A stretch of DNA of 64,000 nucleotides from Actinokineospora globicatena (lineage in GTDB: Bacteria; Actinomycetota; Actinomycetes; Mycobacteriales; Pseudonocardiaceae). Position 1 is the first letter of the stretch. The number at the start of each line of letters is the position of its first letter. The notes under the pieces were generated by a model, which had not been told where the DNA came from, did no database searches, and was given only the letters and a program-made list of their open reading frames with translations. Made by a program: the position numbers and the translations under genes. Positions 59,054 through 64,000 of this stretch are shown here, in pieces. The stretch is taken from positions 610,211 to 674,210 of the forward strand of contig NZ_JAMTCR010000003.1 of assembly GCF_024171945.1 (NCBI RefSeq), read 5' to 3'.

Positions 59054-61126
59054 ATGCGAAGTATCACGCAGCGCAGTTCGAAGGTTGTCGCGGGCACGGC
59101 CGTCGTGGGTCTTCTGACCTCCCTGGCCACGGTTCCCGCTGCCGCGCAGGACGGATCCCTGCTCGGGTTCACCGCCGCCCACTCCGCCGCACAACGGCGG
59201 GTGGAGAAGGACTTCCTGGCCGCCATCGACCCAGCGCAGGCGCTCGAGCTGAACACAACGTTGTCGGCGCGCCCGCAACTCATCGGCACAGAGGGCAACC
59301 GGGCCTCCGGCGAGTACTCGGTGAGCAAGCTCAGGCAGTGGGGGCTCCCCACCCGTCACGCCCGCTACTCGGTGTACACGTCCGTACCCAGAGACATCAA
59401 AGTTGAGATCACCGCGCCGACCAAGCGCGTGCTGAGCGTCAAGGAGAAGCCGTACCCCGGCCAGCAGCACCTCGATGAGGCAGTGGTCGGCTACAACGCG
59501 TACTCGCCCGCGGGCGATGTCACCGGTCTGGTGGTCTACGCCAACTACGGGCTGCCCGAGGACTACCAGCGGCTCGCCGAGTTGGGCGTCGACGTCCGGG
59601 GCAAGATCGTGCTGGCGCGCTACGGCGGCAGCTTCCGGGGTGTGAAGTCCAAGGTCGCCCAGGAGCACGGCGCCAAGGGGCTGATCATCTACTCCGACCC
59701 CAAGGACGACGGGTTCGGCCGCGGCCCGGTGTACCCCGACGGCCCGTGGCGGCCCGCCGACTCGATCCAGCGCGGCAGCGTCCAGTACATCTTCCAGTAC
59801 CCCGGCGACCCGCTGACCCCGGGCGAGCCGTCCGTGCCGGGCACCGACCGGATCGACCCGGCGGACGCGGACAACCTGCCGCGCATCCCGACGACCCCGA
59901 TCTCCTACGGCGACGCCCAGCACCTGCTGCGCGCGTTGGACGGCCCGGCGGTGCCCGCGACCTGGCAGGGCGGCCTGGACTTCCCGTACCGCGTCGGCCC
60001 CGGCCCGACCGAGGCGCACCTCGACCTCGACATCGACTACAAACAGGTGCCGGTGGACAACGTGATCACCGAGATCAAGGGCCGCACGCACCCGGAGGAG
60101 AAGGTCATCATCGGCGCCCACCGGGACGCCTGGGTGTACGGCAGCACCGACAACACCAGCGGCTGGACCTCGGCACTGCAGATCGCCTACGGGATCTCCC
60201 GGCTGCTCAAGACGGGCTGGCGGCCGGAGCGGACCATCGTGATCGCGGGCTGGGACGGCGAGGAGTACGGCCTGCTCGGGTCGACCGAGTGGGTGGAGCA
60301 GCTGGCGCCCGAACTGCGGCGGGGCGCGGTCGCCTATCTGAACATGGACGGCACCGCGGGGCGTTCCTTCGGCACCGCGTCGGTTCCCGCGCTCGACGAC
60401 GTGATCACCGCGGTCACCAAGTCCGTCCCCGATCCCGCTGGGGGCACGGTTTACGACAACTGGGCCGCCCAGGGCGCCACCACCCCGACCCGCCTCGGCA
60501 GCGGCTCCGACTACACCGCCTTCCTCGACCGCCTGGGCATCGCGTCCGCCGACATCGGCTTCGACTCCCCCAACGGCAACTACCACAGCACCATCGACGA
60601 CCCCCAGTTCACCCACCGCTTCCTCGACCCCGGCGCGCGCTACCAGTCCACCGCCGCCAAGACCACCGGCCTGGTCGGCCTCCGCCTGGCCCAAGCCGAC
60701 GTGATCCCGCTCAACTACTCCGACTACGCCCGCGAGACCCTCGTCTACCTCGAGGCAGCGGGCAAACGCGGCGTGGACGTGCGCGCGGCGACCAAGGCCG
60801 CCCAGGACTGGCTCCGCGCCACCGAGCGTCTGGAGTCCACTCGGGACAGGCTGCTACGAGACCACGACTTCGGCGGTGACAGGCTTTCCCGGCTCAACAA
60901 GTCGGTACTGGCACAGGAACGCGCCCTCACCCGAACCGAGGGCCTACCGAACCGCCCGTGGTACCGCCACCAGATCTACGCCCCCGGCACCTACACCGGC
61001 TATGCGGTGAAGGTCCTCCCCGGCGTCAACGAACCGCTGGACCAGAACGATCCCACCACCGCCAACCGCTGGCTCCGCCACCTGACCAAGTCCCTGGAAA
61101 CCGCCGCCCGCACCGCCAACAGCTAA
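59054..61126 (+). CDS. Secreted M28 metallopeptidase (glutamate carboxypeptidase II-like)
   Basis: This encodes 690 residues from ATG 59054. A signal peptide (ending near AAAQ) leads to the M28B layout. A PA-type domain (VTGLVVYANYGLPEDYQRLA; VDVRGKIVLARYGGSFRG; HGAKGLIIYSDPKDDG) precedes the peptidase core. The zinc and catalytic residues appear in IIGAHRDAWVYGSTDNTSG, AGWDGEEYGLLGSTEW, LNMDGTAG and FDSPNGNYHSTIDD. A helical dimerisation domain ends the protein. It should cleave C-terminal residues from extracellular peptides. A hairpin terminator follows. Confidence 0.93.
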   Translation: MRSITQRSSKVVAGTAVVGLLTSLATVPAAAQDGSLLGFTAAHSAAQRRVEKDFLAAIDPAQALELNTTLSARPQLIGTEGNRASGEYSVSKLRQWGLPTRHARYSVYTSVPRDIKVEITAPTKRVLSVKEKPYPGQQHLDEAVVGYNAYSPAGDVTGLVVYANYGLPEDYQRLAELGVDVRGKIVLARYGGSFRGVKSKVAQEHGAKGLIIYSDPKDDGFGRGPVYPDGPWRPADSIQRGSVQYIFQYPGDPLTPGEPSVPGTDRIDPADADNLPRIPTTPISYGDAQHLLRALDGPAVPATWQGGLDFPYRVGPGPTEAHLDLDIDYKQVPVDNVITEIKGRTHPEEKVIIGAHRDAWVYGSTDNTSGWTSALQIAYGISRLLKTGWRPERTIVIAGWDGEEYGLLGSTEWVEQLAPELRRGAVAYLNMDGTAGRSFGTASVPALDDVITAVTKSVPDPAGGTVYDNWAAQGATTPTRLGSGSDYTAFLDRLGIASADIGFDSPNGNYHSTIDDPQFTHRFLDPGARYQSTAAKTTGLVGLRLAQADVIPLNYSDYARETLVYLEAAGKRGVDVRAATKAAQDWLRATERLESTRDRLLRDHDFGGDRLSRLNKSVLAQERALTRTEGLPNRPWYRHQIYAPGTYTGYAVKVLPGVNEPLDQNDPTTANRWLRHLTKSLETAARTANS

Positions 61127-61131
61127 ACACC

Positions 61132-61167
61132 CGTCGGGTGCGACGCCCGCGGGTGTCGCACCCGACG
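61132..61167. terminator. Perfect 13-bp hairpin terminator
   Basis: CGTCGGGTGCGAC pairs with GTCGCACCCGACG across a 10-nt loop, 5 nt after the M28 peptidase stop and before the convergent AlkD-like gene. Confidence 0.8.
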
Positions 61168-61242
61168 ACAGGCCTGAGTCTGACCGACCGGCCCGGCAGG
61201 GACTCCATGGTCATGGTGCACGCCATCTCCAGGAGAGGGCGG

Positions 61243-61914
61243 CTAGCCGGCGCTCTGGCGGCTGACCACCTCGGTGATCCAGATGGGGGCGTACGGGGAG
61301 GTGCAGCCCGCTGGGGTCGGGTAGTTCTTGAGGACCTCGAGGCGTTCGCCGATGGCCAGCGCTCGGGGGCGGTGAGCGGGGTGGGTGATGCCGATCTGGG
61401 CCAGGCAGTGGTTCATGGCCCACTGGAGGCGGTCGGGTGCGGTCTTCATGTCGGCTTCGATGGTGTCGAGCAGTGCGGGCAGGTCCAGGCCGTCGGGGGA
61501 CTTGGCGACGCGGTCGGTCGTCAGGGCCCAGCCCGCGCTCGCGACGACCGGATCCGGGTCGGTGGACCAGGTGAGGCGCGACCGTTCCGCGTGGGTGGAT
61601 TTCTTGACGACGTAGTTGACCAGCCAGTCGTGGACCTTGGGAGCGCGGGACTCGCGGAGCATCGTGTCCAGTTCGGCGAGCTCGAACAGCTTCGGGCGGC
61701 AGACGAGCAGCGCCAGCAGTCGCGCGGCGGTGTCGTCGGTCGCCCACAGGTCCCGGGCGAGGTCGTGGTCGGTCTTGAGGCGTTTGGCCACGGCGCGGAG
61801 CTTGCTCAGGTTCACGCCGTGGTCATCACCGTGGCGTTCGTTCACGGCGCGGACCTTGGGGTCCGCGAGCGCCGCGAGTTCGACCAGCACTTCGGCGGCT
61901 GTGGTTCCGGTCAT
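61243..61914 (-). CDS. DNA alkylation repair (AlkD-like) HEAT protein
   Basis: This encodes 223 residues from ATG 61914. It has an all-helical HEAT fold with NLSKLRAVAKRLKTDHDLAR, APKVHDWLVNYVVKKSTHAE and DRLQWAMNHCLAQIGITHPA, in the layout of DNA alkylation repair enzymes of the AlkC/AlkD type. AlkD-family proteins excise bulky or cationic alkylated bases. Many family members lack the catalytic residues, so activity is not certain. It lies 9 bp downstream of the nucleotidyltransferase start-side neighbour on the same strand. Confidence 0.78.
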   Translation of the reverse strand: MTGTTAAEVLVELAALADPKVRAVNERHGDDHGVNLSKLRAVAKRLKTDHDLARDLWATDDTAARLLALLVCRPKLFELAELDTMLRESRAPKVHDWLVNYVVKKSTHAERSRLTWSTDPDPVVASAGWALTTDRVAKSPDGLDLPALLDTIEADMKTAPDRLQWAMNHCLAQIGITHPAHRPRALAIGERLEVLKNYPTPAGCTSPYAPIWITEVVSRQSAG

Positions 61915-61923
61915 CCCGCGATC

Positions 61924-62616
61924 CTACGAGCGTTCCGATGTGGAGGGTTCTCGTAGTTCGGCGTTGATCCGGGCTAAGTCGGCTGGGGTGTTGATCGCCC
62001 ACCAAGGGCTGTTGATGGGGTAGCCCATGATGTCGCCGGTGGTGGCTAAGTGGGTCAGGGTTTGGTTGTGGTCGCCGAGGGTGGGCAGCATTTTGGCTAG
62101 GCGGGGGGCGAAGATGTAGACGCCTGCGTTGGCCCAGTGGCCTGTGCCGAGTCTGGTTACCTGGCCGGTCGAACCGTACTCGACCGCGTGGCGGGAGTAC
62201 GGGGAGCGGGTCACGGCCATGGTGACGGTTCGGCCGTGGAGCCGGTGGTGCACGGCCATCTCGGGGAGCGGGAACCAGGTCCAGATGTCGCCGTATGTCG
62301 CGATCCAGGGTTCGGCGGGGCGTGGTAGGCAGCGGGCGGCGTGACTGAGTGCGCCCCCACGGCCTAGGGGGCGTGGTTCCACCAGAACGTCGACCCGGGC
62401 CCGCAGCCGCAGGGATGCCACGTACCGCGCCACGTCGGTGCCCCGGTGTCCGGCGGCCACCACCACGTGATCCACCCCGGACGAGGTCAGCCACTCCACC
62501 TGGTGCCGGACGATCGGAACGCCCCGGACCTCCACCAGGCACTTCGGTCGCGCGTCGGTGCAGGGCCGCAGTCGACTGCCCTGCCCGCCCGCCAGGATCA
62601 CCGCCTGCAGCGCCAC
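61924..62616 (-). CDS. Nucleotidyltransferase (sugar-1-phosphate NTP transferase-like)
   Basis: This encodes about 230 residues. GTG 62616 is the preferred start; GTGs at 62619 and 62628 are alternatives, and a longer reading to 63678 only covers the antisense strand of other genes. It has the pyrophosphorylase signature AVILAGGQGSRLRPCTDARP with KCLVEVRGVPIVRHQ, and the metal Asp in ATYGDIWTW. It should join a nucleotide to a sugar-1-phosphate, as in cell-wall or secondary-metabolite sugar pathways. No other sugar-nucleotide gene is nearby. Confidence 0.88.
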   Translation of the reverse strand: MALQAVILAGGQGSRLRPCTDARPKCLVEVRGVPIVRHQVEWLTSSGVDHVVVAAGHRGTDVARYVASLRLRARVDVLVEPRPLGRGGALSHAARCLPRPAEPWIATYGDIWTWFPLPEMAVHHRLHGRTVTMAVTRSPYSRHAVEYGSTGQVTRLGTGHWANAGVYIFAPRLAKMLPTLGDHNQTLTHLATTGDIMGYPINSPWWAINTPADLARINAELREPSTSERS

Positions 62617-62751
62617 CACCTCCGCCACGAAGATGCCACGCCAAGGCGGCACCGCGACCCGACAGCCACCGAACGAGTGAACGGACTTCCGTACAGGGTA
62701 CGGATGGCGCGAGGATGCAGCCCGTCCCCGCCACCACCGGAAGGCCAAGTC

Positions 62752-63072
62752 GTGACTGGATTCGACGCGGACCTCGGCAAGCTCACCGAGGGCGCGGCCG
62801 CGATCGACGCGCTGTCCAAGCGGACCGAGGAACTGGCCGTCCAGCTCCAAGGCGCGTGTGCGGCCCCACCGCGGGTCGGTGATGTGCAGGCGACGGCGGT
62901 CTACCAGCAGGCGCACTTCGACTGGGCGCAGACGCGGTTCGAGGACCTGGCGGCCTCCGAGACCGAGCTGGCCGGGTTCGCCGCGAAGCTGCGCGAGACC
63001 GCCGCGACCTACCGCGGGGACGACACAGCCACGGCGCGGGCGCTCGGGCGGATCATCGGCGGGCTGCGCTGA
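62752..63072 (+). CDS. Small ESX/WXG100-like secreted-type protein
   Basis: This encodes 106 residues from GTG 62752 (GGAAGG 7 nt upstream). It is all-helical with no signal peptide: FDADLGKLTEGAAAIDALSK, a central turn, then ETELAGFAAKLRETAATYRG. This resembles EspC/WXG100-type small substrates of type VII (ESX) secretion, although no WXG is at the usual turn. It is followed 1 bp later by a larger gene, the usual order for an ESX chaperone-like protein and its toxin partner. Confidence 0.7.
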   Translation: MTGFDADLGKLTEGAAAIDALSKRTEELAVQLQGACAAPPRVGDVQATAVYQQAHFDWAQTRFEDLAASETELAGFAAKLRETAATYRGDDTATARALGRIIGGLR

Positions 63073-63073
63073 G

Positions 63074-64000
63074 GTGAACGTCTTCAAGTACTTCGGCATC
63101 GACGACATCCGCGACCTCGCCGACCGCGTGCTCAGCGGCCACCCTGAGGACCTCGACGTCCGCGCCCGCCTGTGCGAGGCCGCGCAGGCCTCCACCAGCG
63201 CGACCGGCGACGAACTGGCCAAACTCGCCGCCGCGCTCACCCACGGGTGGACCGGGGAAGCCGCCGACGCCGCCGTGGCCACGTTGCGGGACGCGAGCCA
63301 CAAGCGAAACGAGCAGGCGGCCCAGTTCGCGGCGTCGGCGGTGTCGTTCCACGCGGTCGCCCAGGCGCTGCGCACGGTGCAAGAGCAGGCCAACAGCCTG
63401 GTGGACACGGCGAACCGGCTCGGGAACGCGCTGGACAAGGCGTTGTCGGTCGCCGATCTCGCCATCTCGGCGCTGTCCGGCGCGGGCGTCGCGAACTGGG
63501 CCATCAAGAAGGTCACCGGGGTCGACCTCAAGAAGAAGGCCAAGGAGATCGTGCTCGACGCGACCCGGCCGATCCTGCACGAGGCGCTCGGGCTCAACTC
63601 CATCCTGGAGGCGCGGATCCGGGCGTACGAGCTGGTGCTGCGCGCCGAGGCCGAGACCATCCGGATCATGCCCGGCATCGTCCGCCCGGACGCGGGTCCG
63701 GTCGACCAGCCCGGTGACGCGGACCTGCGCCGGGACGCCCTGTTCCGGTCCGTCTACGGCCGGGACCCGGTGTCGGCCAACGACAAGCTGATGGCCGAGG
63801 CGCTGGACCTGCAGGGCGGCGACGCGGCCAACCGCGACCCGAACGCGCGCGTGGTGGTCATCCGGATCACCCCCGTGCCCGGGGCGGGCGTGGTGCACGG
63901 CTCGGCGTTCATCGGCGGCGACGAGGTGCTCAACCCCAAGCTGGACGGCACGTTCTTCGACAAGGGCGACAACCGGGGGTTCGACGCGTCCGCCCGACCG
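63074..64000 (+). CDS. ESX-associated protein with WXG-like N-terminus, 3'-partial
   Basis: The frame runs from GTG 63074 to the window end, 309 codons, without a stop. The N-terminal 140 residues are helical with GWTGEAADAAVATL (a WxG turn) and a long amphipathic stretch, as in type VII secreted toxins. A middle helical region (IRAYELVLRAEAETIRIMPG) follows, and the last visible part is a new beta-rich domain (ARVVVIRITPVPGAGVVHGS). The toxin or enzyme domain, if any, lies beyond the edge. The tight linkage to the small ESX-like gene suggests co-secretion. Confidence 0.7.
   Translation, partial: MNVFKYFGIDDIRDLADRVLSGHPEDLDVRARLCEAAQASTSATGDELAKLAAALTHGWTGEAADAAVATLRDASHKRNEQAAQFAASAVSFHAVAQALRTVQEQANSLVDTANRLGNALDKALSVADLAISALSGAGVANWAIKKVTGVDLKKKAKEIVLDATRPILHEALGLNSILEARIRAYELVLRAEAETIRIMPGIVRPDAGPVDQPGDADLRRDALFRSVYGRDPVSANDKLMAEALDLQGGDAANRDPNARVVVIRITPVPGAGVVHGSAFIGGDEVLNPKLDGTFFDKGDNRGFDASARP

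Overview
The window is very GC-rich, uses GTG starts freely and packs genes with ATGA/GTGA start-stop overlaps. It also carries SARP/AfsR-type regulators, an ATPase-less sugar ABC transporter and ESX-like proteins. Together these point to a filamentous actinomycete chromosome; I would guess Pseudonocardiaceae, but sequence alone does not prove the family. I see no rRNA, tRNA, CRISPR array, IS element or phage head genes.

Layout. (1) 1-6435: the 3' part of a giant secreted PKD/GDSL-hydrolase protein, and a convergent small secreted protein built from four 52-residue repeats. (2) 6593-12044: two large AfsR/SARP regulators on the minus strand. (3) 12250-17794: a small unknown gene, an orphan NarL-type regulator, a lipoprotein plus two permeases for a sugar, and a GH1 beta-glucosidase. 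(4) 17800-40012: an extracellular-type contractile injection system (eCIS) locus. It runs from a membrane Ig-like protein (minus strand), a second orphan NarL-type regulator and a secreted TolB-like protein, into a tight plus-strand run: DUF4255 terminator-type protein, AAA+ ATPase, DUF4157 candidate cargo, sheath, tube, assembly chaperone, tiny DUF6760-like protein, Pro/Ala/Thr repeat protein, second tube protein, LysM hub, VgrG-like spike, PAAR tip, gp25 wedge, J-like baseplate, tail protein I, and a zinc-ribbon/transmembrane protein resembling CisA. (5) 39932-47973: a third SARP regulator, a small secreted protein behind four 11-bp direct repeats, an S1 protease with six 60-residue FG-GAP-like repeats, and small metabolic genes including a frameshifted MerR regulator. 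(6) 48597-56225: poorly characterised cytosolic proteins (HEAT repeats, DUF6301-like, TY-Chap-like) ending in a membrane NACHT NTPase. (7) 56397-64000: a zinc metalloprotease with five 50-residue repeats, a membrane protein, a secreted M28 peptidase, an AlkD-like protein, a nucleotidyltransferase, and an ESX-like gene pair cut by the window end.

How it fits together. Regions 2-4 look like one functional neighbourhood. The tail-like nanomachine has tube, sheath, baseplate, spike and ATPase, but no capsid, terminase, portal, integrase or recognisable receptor-binding fibre. A membrane protein sits at the end of the run, where a trigger or anchor would be useful. Characterised Streptomyces relatives act inside the cell in stress-linked death and development, so the same is a reasonable inference here. 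The most notable single gene is the DUF4157 protein (25592-27193), whose C-terminal half has features reminiscent of an ADP-ribosyltransferase and which may be the payload.
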